Shown here one piece after another: positions 8,749-17,193 of a DNA stretch of 64,000 nt; the first letter of the stretch is position 1; each line of letters begins with the position of its first letter. Below the pieces are notes generated by a model. The model ran no database searches, had not been told where the DNA came from, and was given only the letters and a program-made list of their open reading frames with translations. Origin of the DNA: an uncultured Bacilli bacterium. GTDB lineage: Bacteria > Bacillota_I > Bacilli_A > RF39 > UBA660. Location: the NCBI GenBank assembly GCA_934148845.1, contig CAKPDH010000004.1, positions 62,001-126,000 on the forward strand, in the 5' to 3' direction. The position numbers and the translations under genes were made by a program.

Positions 8749-9421
8749 GAGAGGATTTACTTTAGTTGAATTACTTGCTGTATTAGTAATTTTGGGTATA
8801 ATACTTAGACTTATTATTCCTAAAGTTTTTAATATCGTAAATGATAGTAAGGATACATTATATCAAAATGGTGTAAATACTATACTAAGTGCGGCTTATG
8901 ATTATTCACTTAAAAATTTAGATGTTTTAAAAGATAGTGGTCCTAGCTATATAACACTAGGTGAGCTTAAGGCTAATAATTTATTTGAAAGTAATATAAT
9001 AAATCAAAAAACAGGTACTTCTTTTAGTGATGATTTAATAATTAAAATTATGAAAGAAGATAGAGAAATTAATCCATCATTTGAAAAAAGAGAAGGAGAG
9101 TATATATATACATTATTTAGTGATAATACTAAATTATTAAGTATAGAACTTGATCTTTCTAAATCTGGTAGTAACTATTATACTAGTATAAGTGTAGGTG
9201 GTAGTTTGCCTAGTGAAACTTTTAAAGTTAAGTATGATGGAGTAGATGTAACAGATAGTTCTAAAATAGTAAAGAATATTTCTAAATCTGATAATTTAGT
9301 AGATAGTGTGGATACTAGTAATCCTAGTATTTATGATATAAGTTATACAGCTCTTTATGTAAAAGATGATAAGGCTTATTCTAATACTGTTATTTGGAAA
9401 GTAGTAGTTACTAATAATTAA
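8741..9421 (+). CDS. Type IV pilin-like (pseudopilin) protein
   Basis: 226 residues. The N-terminus MNKRG/FTLVELLAVLVILG is a textbook class III signal: short basic leader, cleavage after Gly, Phe at +1, Glu at +5, then the hydrophobic helix. Prepilin peptidase would cleave and methylate it, and the product would join a type IV or competence-type pilus. The remaining ~190 residues form a polar domain with no recognisable subfamily. I chose the ATG at 8741 because it creates the canonical leader; a longer upstream start would destroy it. No pilus ATPase or peptidase gene is adjacent, so partners must be encoded elsewhere (the Tad locus at 50.8 kb is a different system). Confidence 0.85.
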   Translation: MNKRGFTLVELLAVLVILGIILRLIIPKVFNIVNDSKDTLYQNGVNTILSAAYDYSLKNLDVLKDSGPSYITLGELKANNLFESNIINQKTGTSFSDDLIIKIMKEDREINPSFEKREGEYIYTLFSDNTKLLSIELDLSKSGSNYYTSISVGGSLPSETFKVKYDGVDVTDSSKIVKNISKSDNLVDSVDTSNPSIYDISYTALYVKDDKAYSNTVIWKVVVTNN

Positions 9422-9525
9422 GGCTTAATTTTACATATTGTCAAAAAAAGTATGTTAAAAATATTTCATTTTTTATTATAATATGTTAAAATGTTTATGG
9501 TAACATTAGGATTGGAGGAATAAAC

Positions 9526-9921
9526 ATGGGTTTTATTAAAGGCTTATTCAATGAAAAAGATGAAACTCAGATGGGTAATGGTAATGAATATTATGATATA
9601 AAAGCAGAGGATGCATCTTCTTTAGAAAGTGATGCTAAAATGATATTACTTGAACCACGTGCTTATTCAGAAGCTCAACAAATTGCAGATTACTTAAAAA
9701 AAAGAAATACTGTAGTTGTTAACTTAAAAAGGGTAACAAGTGATCAAGCAAAACGTATTATGGATTTTTTAAGTGGTACTATATATGCTATTAAGGGTAA
9801 TATTCAAAAAATAGGTAGTGGTATATTTCTTTGTACACCTAATAATATAAACGTACAAGGAAAAATTACTGATGATAATGAAAAAGAAAAAGTTAAAGAT
9901 GAAGAAAATTATGAGTGGTAA
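9526..9921 (+). CDS. sepF: Cell division protein SepF
   Basis: 131 residues. SepF binds FtsZ and the membrane and helps align the Z ring in Gram-positive bacteria. The N-terminal MGFIKGLFN amphipathic membrane-binding helix is followed by an acidic linker, then the conserved SepF domain (LLEPRAYSEAQQIADYLKKR, VVVNLKRV, RIMDFLSGTIYAIKGNIQKIG, FLCTPNNI). An AT-rich upstream region contains a TATAAT at 9477-9482, and a TTGGAGGAA binding site precedes the ATG. It lies upstream of divIVA and ileS, the same order as in Bacillus but without ylmG and ylmH. Confidence 0.96.
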   Translation: MGFIKGLFNEKDETQMGNGNEYYDIKAEDASSLESDAKMILLEPRAYSEAQQIADYLKKRNTVVVNLKRVTSDQAKRIMDFLSGTIYAIKGNIQKIGSGIFLCTPNNINVQGKITDDNEKEKVKDEENYEW

Positions 9922-9982
9922 AACACTTGAAAATATAAAATTATTGTGTTATTATATATAGCACAACGTTTGAGGGATGCTT

Positions 9983-10459
9983 ATGGATAATGGAAGAACG
10001 TTTAAAAACTATACTCCAGAAGAGATAGATCACTTTTTAGACCAAGTTATCAAACAAGTAGAATTAATGATAGAAGATAATAAAGCTAAAAATAGGGAGC
10101 TGGCTCTTAAGGATAAAAAAATAGAGGAATTAGAAAAAATTATTGGGAATACTTCTAAGATTCAAGAGAAACTTTCTCATTATGAGCGAATGGAAGGTAC
10201 TTTAAATAGGGCGCTTATGATGGCACAGAGGACTTCTGATCAAATTAAGTCTACTGCTCATAGAGAGTCTTCGATTATTTTAGAGGATGCTAAGAGAAAT
10301 GCTAATCGTATAGTTAATGAATCACTTCTTAAAGCAGAAAGAACTGAAATGGAAGCAGAAGCACTTAAACGTAATATTAATATATTTAAACGTAAATTAA
10401 GATCAATTATTGAAACACAATTATCATTAGTTGATGATATTGAAAAAGTTGAATTATAA
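9983..10459 (+). CDS. divIVA: DivIVA-domain cell division / polarity protein
   Basis: 158 residues from the ATG at 9983, chosen over 9977 because of the GAGGG at 9972-9976. The N-terminal region (NYTPEEIDHFLDQVIKQVE) matches the membrane-binding DivIVA domain but lacks the usual leading segment. A long coiled coil follows (residues ~30-145). DivIVA senses negative membrane curvature and recruits division and wall proteins to septa and poles. Its position after sepF and before ileS is the conserved Firmicute order. Confidence 0.9.
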   Translation: MDNGRTFKNYTPEEIDHFLDQVIKQVELMIEDNKAKNRELALKDKKIEELEKIIGNTSKIQEKLSHYERMEGTLNRALMMAQRTSDQIKSTAHRESSIILEDAKRNANRIVNESLLKAERTEMEAEALKRNINIFKRKLRSIIETQLSLVDDIEKVEL

Positions 10460-10484
10460 TAGATGATAGAGACGTTATAATATG

Positions 10485-10668
10485 AGATTTATAGAGAGTC
10501 TATGTTAGGTGAAAATAGATAATTAAATATTATATAGATCACTCTTGATATTTTTAATGGATAAGATTAAAACGTGTAATGGCGTTATACATAAGAGAGC
10601 ATAAACTATTATGAAATAGGGTGGTACCGTGGATTAATTCACCCCTATGTTATAATAGTTTTTTCTTT
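10485..10668 (+). ncRNA. T-box leader (isoleucine specifier) upstream of ileS
   Basis: AGAGAG Stem I element near 10495, candidate specifier ATC (Ile) at 10538-10540 and T-box core AGGGTGGTACCGTGG at 10618-10632. A long terminator (AAACTATTAT near 10603 with ATAATAGTTT near 10652) ends in a T-rich run. A TATAAT at 10476-10481 places the transcript start near 10488. About 100 bases of AT-rich sequence without other features separate it from the ileS start. Confidence 0.92.
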
Positions 10669-10766
10669 ATTTTTAATGAATACATCTATTATTTATTTGT
10701 ATTATGTGATTTTAATTTAGGATATTAGAAATTATAATAATTTATATTATAAAAGAGGAGGTAATT

Positions 10767-13700
10767 ATGAAATTTCAAGAATTAGACAAAAGACAAAGTA
10801 GCGATGTAGAAAGTAGTTTAACTTTAAAATTTATTAATGAAAATTTACTTTATAAGACAATAGAAAATAGAAAAGATAGTAAAAATTTTGTATTTTATGA
10901 TGGTCCAGCTACAGCAAATGGAATGCCGGGTATACATCATATGTTAGCCAAATTATTAAAAGACACATACTGTAAGTATAAGACTATGAAAGGATATAGA
11001 GTTCTTAGAAAAGTAGGATGGGATACTCATGGATTACCAGTTGAGGTTCAAGTAGAAAAAGAGCTTGGTTTTAATGGTAAAGGTGATATTGAAAAATATG
11101 GTATAAGTGAATTTAATAAAAAATGTAGAGAAAGTGTTTGGAAAAATGAAGCTGCATTTAAAGATTTTACTAATAAGATGGGACAGTTTATAGATCTTGA
11201 TAATCCATATATAACATATGATAATAATTATATTGAAACTGAATGGTGGATATTAAAGAAATTCTTTGATGCTGGATTAATTTATAATGGACTTAAAATT
11301 CTTCCATATTGTCCTAGATGTGGTACAGGTCTTGCAAGTCATGAGGTTGCTCAAGGATATAAGGAAATTACGGTAAATACAGTTACAGTACCATTTAAAG
11401 TAAAGAATCAAGATAATACTTATTTACTTATATGGACAACTACTCCTTGGACATTAATTTCAAATGTTGCAGCTTGTGTAAATCCAAATGAAACATATGT
11501 AAAATGTTTATCTAAAGGATATAATTTTATAGTAGCAGAAAAATTAGCTAATAAAGTATTAGGCGATGAATATTTAGTAAAAGAAAAATATTTAGGTAAA
11601 GATTTGGAATATTTAGAATATGAACAATTTCTGGATTTCTTAAAGGTAGATAAAAAAGCTTTTTATGTAACTTGTGCTGATTATGTAACTATGGAAGAAG
11701 GTACTGGTATAGTACATTTAGCTCCAGCCTTTGGTCAGGATGATTATGAAGTAGGATTAAAATATGATCTTCCTATGCTAAATCCAGTAGATGAAAATGG
11801 ATGTTATAAAGAAGGACCTTGGAAGGGAAGATTAGTAGTTGACTCAGAACTTGAAATTGAAATAATTAAATATTTAATAAGTAAAGATAAACTATTTAAA
11901 AAACAGAAAATGGTACACAACTATCCACATTGCTGGAGATGTAAGACTCCTTTGGTATACTATTCAAAGCCAAGTTTATATATTAAAGTAACAGATTTTA
12001 AGGATAAAATAATAGCTGCAAATAAAACTGTTCATTGGCACCCAGATTATGTTGGTGAAAAAAGATTTGGAAATTGGCTTGAAAATTTAAATGACTGGGC
12101 AATTTCACGTAATAGATATTGGGGAACACCAATTCCTTTATGGGAGTGTTGTTGTGGTCATAAAGAAATGATTGGTTCAAGAAGTGAACTTAAAGAAAAA
12201 GCAATAGAAAATATTACTGAAGATATAGAACTTCATAGACCATATGTAGATGATATACATATAAGATGTCCTAAATGTAATAGTGAAATGACTAGAGTAA
12301 AAGAAGTTATAGATTGTTGGTTTGATTCAGGTTCTATGCCATTTGCTCAATATCACTATCCATTTGAAAATGAAGAATTATTTAAATCACAATTTCCAGC
12401 AGATTTCATAAGTGAGGGAATAGATCAAACAAGAGGATGGTTTTATTCTTTAATAGTTATTTCAACTTTCTTAACAGGAAAAAGCCCATATAAAAATGTA
12501 TTAGTAAATGATTTAATAACAGATAAATTTGGTCATAAAATGCATAAAAGCAAGGGTAATGCAGTTGAACCATTTACTGTAATAAGTAAATATGGAGCAG
12601 ATGCTATTAGATGGTATATGCTATATACGTCACCTGTATGGACACCTTTAAGATTTGATGAAGATGGAATAAAAGAAGTTCAATCTAAATTCTTTAGTAC
12701 ATTAAAAAACACATATTCTTTCTTTAGTATGTATGCTAACATAGATAATATTGATCCAAAAGAATATGATATAAAATATGAAGATTTAGAGTTAATAGAT
12801 AAATGGTTAATTTCAAAATATAATAAGTTAGTTAAAAATGTAACTGAATCTATGGATAATTATGATTTAACTACTAGTGTTAGAGAAATTCAAAACTTTG
12901 TTGTAGAAGATTTATCTAACTGGTATATAAGAAGAAATAGAAGAAGATTTTGGTCAAGTGTAAATGATACTTCAAAACTTGCTGTATATAAAGTAACATA
13001 TGATGTATTAGTTGGTGTTTGTAAGTTAATCGCACCATTTAGTCCTTTTGTAAGTGATGAAATTTATACTAAATTAACTAATTTAGAATCTGTTCATTTA
13101 GCCCTTTATCCAGAATATGATAAGAATTTGATAAATGATCAAGTAGAAGAAAAAATGGACTTAGTAAGAGATTTAATTAGTCTTGGAAGAAATATTAGAG
13201 AAGATGTAAAAATTAAGGTTAGACAACCTTTAAGTGAAGCATTAATAGATTATAAAAATAAAAACATAATTTCTGATTTAGTAGATTTAATAAAAGAAGA
13301 ATTAAATGTAAAAGAAGTTAAATTTATTAAAGATGTTGAAAACTATATGAACTTTATAGTTAAACCTAATTTTAAAGAAGTAGGAAAAGTTTTTGGACCT
13401 CTTATTAAAGAATTCCAAAATAAATTATTAGAATTATCTATAGAAGATATTAATAAATTAAAAAATAATGAAACATTAAATATGGAAATAGGCAATAGTA
13501 ATTATGAAATAACAGAATCAATGGTTGATATTAGAACTACTTCTAAAGAAGGATTTGATGTTTCAACTGATACAAATAATTTTATAATTTTAAATACAGA
13601 ACTTACTAATGATTTAGTGATGGAAGGTATAGCTCGTGAGCTAATATCAAAAGTTCAAAATATGAGAAAATCAAAAGACTTTGATATAGCAGATAGAATT

Positions 13701-13865
13701 ACACTATATTATAACGGTGATGATGAAGTAACTGAAGCTGTAACTAAATTTAATGAATTTATTAAAAAGGACACATTATCTATTTCAATAGTAGTCAAAT
13801 TTAATTTAACAGAAGAAGTAGACTTAAATGGTCATATGACTTATATAGATGTAGAAAAGGCTTAA
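10767..13865 (+). CDS. ileS: Isoleucyl-tRNA synthetase, type 2, with GxHH signature
   Basis: 1032 residues, class I synthetase charging tRNA-Ile. The first ATP motif is GIHH (residues 55-58, in TANGMPGIHHMLAKLLKD) instead of HxGH, and the second is KMHKS (from 591). The long C-terminal region and the TANGMPG context place it in the IleRS2 group, which is naturally less sensitive to mupirocin. Two Cys clusters (YCPRCG, CWRCK) and a further CPKC are visible. Editing and anticodon-binding domains follow normally. The ATG follows GAGGAGG. It is controlled by the Ile T-box and closed by a terminator. Confidence 0.97.
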   Translation: MKFQELDKRQSSDVESSLTLKFINENLLYKTIENRKDSKNFVFYDGPATANGMPGIHHMLAKLLKDTYCKYKTMKGYRVLRKVGWDTHGLPVEVQVEKELGFNGKGDIEKYGISEFNKKCRESVWKNEAAFKDFTNKMGQFIDLDNPYITYDNNYIETEWWILKKFFDAGLIYNGLKILPYCPRCGTGLASHEVAQGYKEITVNTVTVPFKVKNQDNTYLLIWTTTPWTLISNVAACVNPNETYVKCLSKGYNFIVAEKLANKVLGDEYLVKEKYLGKDLEYLEYEQFLDFLKVDKKAFYVTCADYVTMEEGTGIVHLAPAFGQDDYEVGLKYDLPMLNPVDENGCYKEGPWKGRLVVDSELEIEIIKYLISKDKLFKKQKMVHNYPHCWRCKTPLVYYSKPSLYIKVTDFKDKIIAANKTVHWHPDYVGEKRFGNWLENLNDWAISRNRYWGTPIPLWECCCGHKEMIGSRSELKEKAIENITEDIELHRPYVDDIHIRCPKCNSEMTRVKEVIDCWFDSGSMPFAQYHYPFENEELFKSQFPADFISEGIDQTRGWFYSLIVISTFLTGKSPYKNVLVNDLITDKFGHKMHKSKGNAVEPFTVISKYGADAIRWYMLYTSPVWTPLRFDEDGIKEVQSKFFSTLKNTYSFFSMYANIDNIDPKEYDIKYEDLELIDKWLISKYNKLVKNVTESMDNYDLTTSVREIQNFVVEDLSNWYIRRNRRRFWSSVNDTSKLAVYKVTYDVLVGVCKLIAPFSPFVSDEIYTKLTNLESVHLALYPEYDKNLINDQVEEKMDLVRDLISLGRNIREDVKIKVRQPLSEALIDYKNKNIISDLVDLIKEELNVKEVKFIKDVENYMNFIVKPNFKEVGKVFGPLIKEFQNKLLELSIEDINKLKNNETLNMEIGNSNYEITESMVDIRTTSKEGFDVSTDTNNFIILNTELTNDLVMEGIARELISKVQNMRKSKDFDIADRITLYYNGDDEVTEAVTKFNEFIKKDTLSISIVVKFNLTEEVDLNGHMTYIDVEKA

Positions 13866-13880
13866 AAAAGCCTTTTTTTC
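13856..13880 (+). terminator. Terminator after ileS
   Basis: AAGGCTT paired with AAGCCTT, overlapping the ileS stop, followed by a T run. Confidence 0.8.
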
Positions 13881-13998
13881 TTAAAAAAATATATTTTAAA
13901 CGCACGAAATATCAAAATATGCGTATGAAATACATAAAATACCAAAAAAAGGCAAAATATTTTGCTTTCGAGCATATAAATTAACGTTTCGCACATTT

Positions 13999-14010
13999 GA
14001 ACTGATGTTC
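13999..14010. promoter_or_regulatory. SOS-box-like (LexA/DinR) palindrome
   Basis: GAAC-TGAT-GTTC matches the Gram-positive LexA box core GAAC-N4-GTTC and ends 2 bp before the -35 of the next promoter. The outer C and G of the Bacillus consensus are T and T here. The neighbouring gene encodes a Y-family polymerase, a common LexA target. Assignment is by motif and context only. Confidence 0.5.
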
Positions 14011-14012
14011 TA

Positions 14013-14041
14013 TTGAAAAATCATAATTATATATGTATAAT
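14013..14041 (+). promoter_or_regulatory. Strong promoter in the ileS-dinB intergenic region
   Basis: TTGAAA (14013-14018), exactly 17 bp, TATAAT (14036-14041). The predicted start is near 14048, just before GGTAGTAGGG. Confidence 0.75.
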
Positions 14042-14047
14042 TTTCAT

Positions 14048-14262
14048 TGGTAGTAGGGCTTAAAAAATTAAAAGTTGATACAGTGATACCTAGTTTATAA
14101 ATAATGTTATTATTAAGACTTATTTTTTGGCTTTATAGAAGTTTAATAACTACCACAAACTTTTATATGTAGTTGCCAATTATATCCTTGCTACCTGTTT
14201 TGGATAATACTTATAGTTTATAAGTTATTATATAATAAGATAGATTCCCTATCTTTTTTTTT
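14048..14262 (+). ncRNA. Unassigned transcript of about 215 nt (structured RNA or small-peptide mRNA)
   Basis: It is bounded by a near-consensus promoter and a terminator (stem 14237-14243 with 14249-14255, then T to 14262). GGTAG at 14049-14053 can pair either with ACTACC at 14149-14154 or with CTACC at 14191-14195, which would give two alternative folds. A strong hairpin lies at 14204-14231 (12-13 bp stem, 3-nt loop). A 22-codon frame at 14104-14172 would give a hydrophobic peptide starting MLLLRLIFWLYR but has no good binding site. I see no signature of tmRNA, RNase P, SRP RNA or a named riboswitch; 6S RNA cannot be excluded. Confidence 0.55.
14237..14262 (+). terminator. Terminator of the 215-nt transcript
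   Basis: AAGATAG / CTATCTT stem with a 5-nt loop and a run of T. Confidence 0.8.
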
Positions 14263-14285
14263 GCTATTTATGACAAACAAATGTA

Positions 14286-14314
14286 TTGATTAGAAAAATT
14301 TATTTTGTTATAAT
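14286..14314 (+). promoter_or_regulatory. Promoter of the dinB-like gene
   Basis: TTGATT (14286-14291), 17-bp spacer, TATAAT (14309-14314), 26 bp before the ATG. Confidence 0.65.
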
Positions 14315-14340
14315 TATATTAGAACCAAGAGAGTGATATA

Positions 14341-15522
14341 ATGGATAACATAATTATGCATATAGATGTTAATAATGCTTTTTTATCATGGACTGCAGTT
14401 GATTTATTAAGTAAGGGATATCATATAGATATAAGAAATATAGAGTCTATAATAGGTGGGGATGAAACTAAAAGACATGGTATTGTTCTTGCTAAGAGTA
14501 TGGTTGCTAAAAGAAAAGGAGTAAAAACAGCAGAGACTATAAAAGAAGCAAAAAGAAAGTGCTATGATCTTAAAATATTTAAACCTAATATGCTTCTTTA
14601 TCGTGAAATGTCAGATAAGCTTTTTAATTTAATAAGTAAATATACTCCTGATATAGAAAAACTTAGTATAGATGAATGTTTTATTGATTATACTAAAATT
14701 AAAAGTTTATATGGTGATCCAATTAAGTTTGCATATAAGTTAAAAAGAGAAATAAAAACAACTTTAGGATTTACAGTAAATATTGGAGTAGCTAATAATA
14801 AGTTGTGTGCAAAAATGGCATCAGATTTTTTAAAGCCTGATAGGGTACATACATTATTTAATAATGAGATAGAGAAAAAAATGTATCCGCTTAAAATAGA
14901 GGATCTTTATGGTGTTGGGAAAAGTACTAGTAAAAAACTTAGAGAGCTTAAAATAAATACAATAGGTGATCTTGCAAATGCTAATTATGATTATTTATAT
15001 AAATATTTTAAAAATCAAGCTTCAAAGCTTATTGAAAGTGCACGTGGGAATTCTATAATCACTACAAAAAAAACTAATACTGAATGTATTAGTAATTCGA
15101 CTACTATAAGTTATAATTTAAATAGTTTAGACGAAATATATAAATATCTATATCCTTTAGTAGAAAATGTAAGTAAAGAGCTTAGAAAAAAAGAAAAATA
15201 TGCAACTTTAGTAGGTGTAACTTTACGTGATAAAAATTTTAAAACTTCTCAACATCAGCGTAAATTAAAAAATCCAACATCTAATACAGATGAAATATAT
15301 AATGTAGCTAAAGTTTTGGTTAAGGAATTATGGAATGAAGAAAAGATTAGATTAGTAGGTGTTTCAATTGGTAAATTTACTAATAATTTAAGTCATCAAC
15401 TTTCTTTATTTGAAGATAGCAATTCTATAAAAGAGGATAATGAATTAGATAAGACTTTAGATAGATTAAAAATAATATATGGAAATAATATAATTGATAA
15501 AGCAATTAAATTTAAAAAATAA
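14341..15522 (+). CDS. dinB: Y-family DNA polymerase (DinB/Pol IV-like)
   Basis: 393 residues. Error-prone translesion polymerase. The N-terminal MHIDVNNAFLSW carries the first catalytic Asp, and LSIDECFIDY the second Asp-Glu pair. The helix-hairpin-helix region (YGVGKSTSKKLRELKINTIGDL) and little-finger domain follow. Near the C-terminus QLSLF (in SHQLSLFED) fits the beta-clamp-binding motif. The length is typical of Pol IV. It has its own promoter; an SOS-box-like palindrome sits about 330 bp upstream, in front of a separate transcript. Family is certain; the exact subgroup (DinB or UvrX/YqjW-like) is less so. Confidence 0.93.
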   Translation: MDNIIMHIDVNNAFLSWTAVDLLSKGYHIDIRNIESIIGGDETKRHGIVLAKSMVAKRKGVKTAETIKEAKRKCYDLKIFKPNMLLYREMSDKLFNLISKYTPDIEKLSIDECFIDYTKIKSLYGDPIKFAYKLKREIKTTLGFTVNIGVANNKLCAKMASDFLKPDRVHTLFNNEIEKKMYPLKIEDLYGVGKSTSKKLRELKINTIGDLANANYDYLYKYFKNQASKLIESARGNSIITTKKTNTECISNSTTISYNLNSLDEIYKYLYPLVENVSKELRKKEKYATLVGVTLRDKNFKTSQHQRKLKNPTSNTDEIYNVAKVLVKELWNEEKIRLVGVSIGKFTNNLSHQLSLFEDSNSIKEDNELDKTLDRLKIIYGNNIIDKAIKFKK

Positions 15523-15542
15523 AGCCTTCTAGACTTTATTTT
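15516..15542. terminator. Bidirectional terminator between dinB and sortase genes
   Basis: AAAATAAAG (15516-15524) with CTTTATTTT (15534-15542) around a 9-nt loop, A-rich on one side and T-rich on the other. Confidence 0.7.
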
Positions 15543-16344
15543 CTTTTTTAATTAATTTTGCATGCATTACAACTTTATCTTGATAATTGTAACAAGTAGA
15601 TAGTGTAAGTATTTTATCTTTACTAGTTACTGAAGTCTTAAAATTATAAAAACTTCTACTAGTAATTAAATTAATAAAGTTATTATATTCAAGATCATTA
15701 TTAAAATTAATATCTAAATAGTCACTTGTAGTTTTAATTTTATATACACTAAATACTTGCCATAATGTATTTTCATTTTCACTAGATAATCTAATTATAT
15801 GATTATCTGTATTATCTAACCATCCATTTGTAAGTACTTTACGTAGTGTTCCAAATAATAAATCATTAATCATTCCATGACCATAAATGATAGTATTTTT
15901 ATCAAAATCTCTAAAATTATTTCTATAATCAGCAAATATCCATCCATATTTATTATAACTTTTATCAAAAGTATGATTTAAATAAAAACTATTATCATGT
16001 GCTTGTACAACGGGATAATTAATATTAGTCCCACCAACACTTATAAATCCAACGGTACTATCATTTATATTTTTTAATTTAGTAAAATCTACATCAACTA
16101 ATTTAAGTTTTATATAATCATAATAAGGATCTTCAAGATTATTACTATTATTAATTATTTCTGTAGAAATAGTATCTTCTTTTTCAGTAACAGTAATATT
16201 ATTATTTATTAAATCCATTTCTTTATTCATCTTTTTAGCATTTATAAAATAATTAATTATGTTAATTAGACTTACTAAAAATAAAATTATAAATATAATC
16301 AATAAAAAAATTATAAATATGTTTTTAAATTTTCTTTTTTTCAT
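15529..16344 (-). CDS. Class B-type sortase
   Basis: 271 residues with an N-terminal membrane anchor (about 8-33). Sortases cleave a sorting signal and join surface proteins to the peptidoglycan bridge or to each other. The catalytic His (H156 in TIIYGHGM) and Cys (C251 in LTLSTCYN) are clear, and the VGFISVGGTNINYPVVQ and YLNHTFD segments are typical of the B class. The usual catalytic Arg, six residues after Cys, is Lys (K257, in DKVVMHAKL). It lies 20 bp downstream of an MBL-fold gene and is probably cotranscribed with it. No substrate gene with a clear LPxTG-like signal was seen in the window. Confidence 0.88.
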   Translation of the reverse strand: MKKRKFKNIFIIFLLIIFIILFLVSLINIINYFINAKKMNKEMDLINNNITVTEKEDTISTEIINNSNNLEDPYYDYIKLKLVDVDFTKLKNINDSTVGFISVGGTNINYPVVQAHDNSFYLNHTFDKSYNKYGWIFADYRNNFRDFDKNTIIYGHGMINDLLFGTLRKVLTNGWLDNTDNHIIRLSSENENTLWQVFSVYKIKTTSDYLDINFNNDLEYNNFINLITSRSFYNFKTSVTSKDKILTLSTCYNYQDKVVMHAKLIKKENKV

Positions 16345-16364
16345 ATTATCACAAATATATTATA

Positions 16365-17117
16365 TCATTTTTTAATTATATATTCTAATTCATATTCTGG
16401 AATAATTATATTTTTATAATTTTTTTTAATAGTACTTGTTGAAACATTTGTAGATATTGGTGGGAATGAATTATCAAAATGAGATAAAAAGATTTTTTTA
16501 GGCTTTATTTTATCTATTATAGGGATTACTTTTTTATCTAAATCACTTCTACCTTGAAATGGTAAAATTAAATAATCAACATTCTTTGGGTAATCTATAT
16601 TATTAAGTTCCATACTTCCCATTAATAATATTTTAATATTATCAATTTCTATATAATATATTACTGTTTCTTTATTTTCTCTACATTTAATATGATTAAA
16701 TGATAGATATACTAAATTACTAAAATATTTAATAATATTTTTATTAAATAATGTTTTAAATATTAATTTTAAATCAAATTTAATATGTTTACCAGGTAAT
16801 ACTTTAATATTAAAATTATCTATTTTGATTGAATCGTTATACTTTATTTTTACTAAATTATTCATTTTTTTATGTAGTCTATTATAGGGTGAATTTGTAC
16901 AATATATTTTAGCACACTTGTTTTTATATAATTTTTCTAAGTGTAATGTATGATCAATATGACCATGAGTTATAAGTATATTTTTAAAATTACTTAATCT
17001 ATTTATATATTCTATATCATTTAATTTTGAATATCTAATAAATGGATCAAATAATATATTTTTATCATTTGATTTAATAAGTATAGTTGCTGTTCCAAAC
17101 CAAGTTATAGAAATCAT
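16365..17117 (-). CDS. MBL-fold metal-dependent hydrolase (UlaG-like)
   Basis: 250 residues from the ATG at 17117, supported by a GGTGAT binding site; a further upstream start is less likely. The N-terminal ITWFGTATILI and THGHIDH motif identify the metallo-beta-lactamase fold. The later His-containing PGKH, an MGSMEL turn and the final LSHFDN supply further probable ligands, though Asp is missing in MGSM, where many members have GD. Substrate unknown. It is divergent from tgt and cotranscribed with the sortase gene. Confidence 0.8.
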   Translation of the reverse strand: MISITWFGTATILIKSNDKNILFDPFIRYSKLNDIEYINRLSNFKNILITHGHIDHTLHLEKLYKNKCAKIYCTNSPYNRLHKKMNNLVKIKYNDSIKIDNFNIKVLPGKHIKFDLKLIFKTLFNKNIIKYFSNLVYLSFNHIKCRENKETVIYYIEIDNIKILLMGSMELNNIDYPKNVDYLILPFQGRSDLDKKVIPIIDKIKPKKIFLSHFDNSFPPISTNVSTSTIKKNYKNIIIPEYELEYIIKK

Positions 17118-17144
17118 TTTATCACCAACATAATTATAAAACAA

Positions 17145-17173
17145 TTTACTTATTTTTTCTAGTGTGTTATAAT
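17145..17173 (+). promoter_or_regulatory. Promoter of tgt
   Basis: TTTACT (17145-17150), 17-bp spacer, TATAAT (17168-17173), 20 bp before the ATG. Confidence 0.55.
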
Positions 17174-17193
17174 TTTTAGTACTGAGGTGAGTT

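Noticed and set aside
14048..14262. Assignment as 6S RNA or tmRNA
   Set aside because: The length suits 6S, but I cannot form the long closing stem with a central bubble, and there is no tmRNA tag frame or CCA end. Left unassigned.
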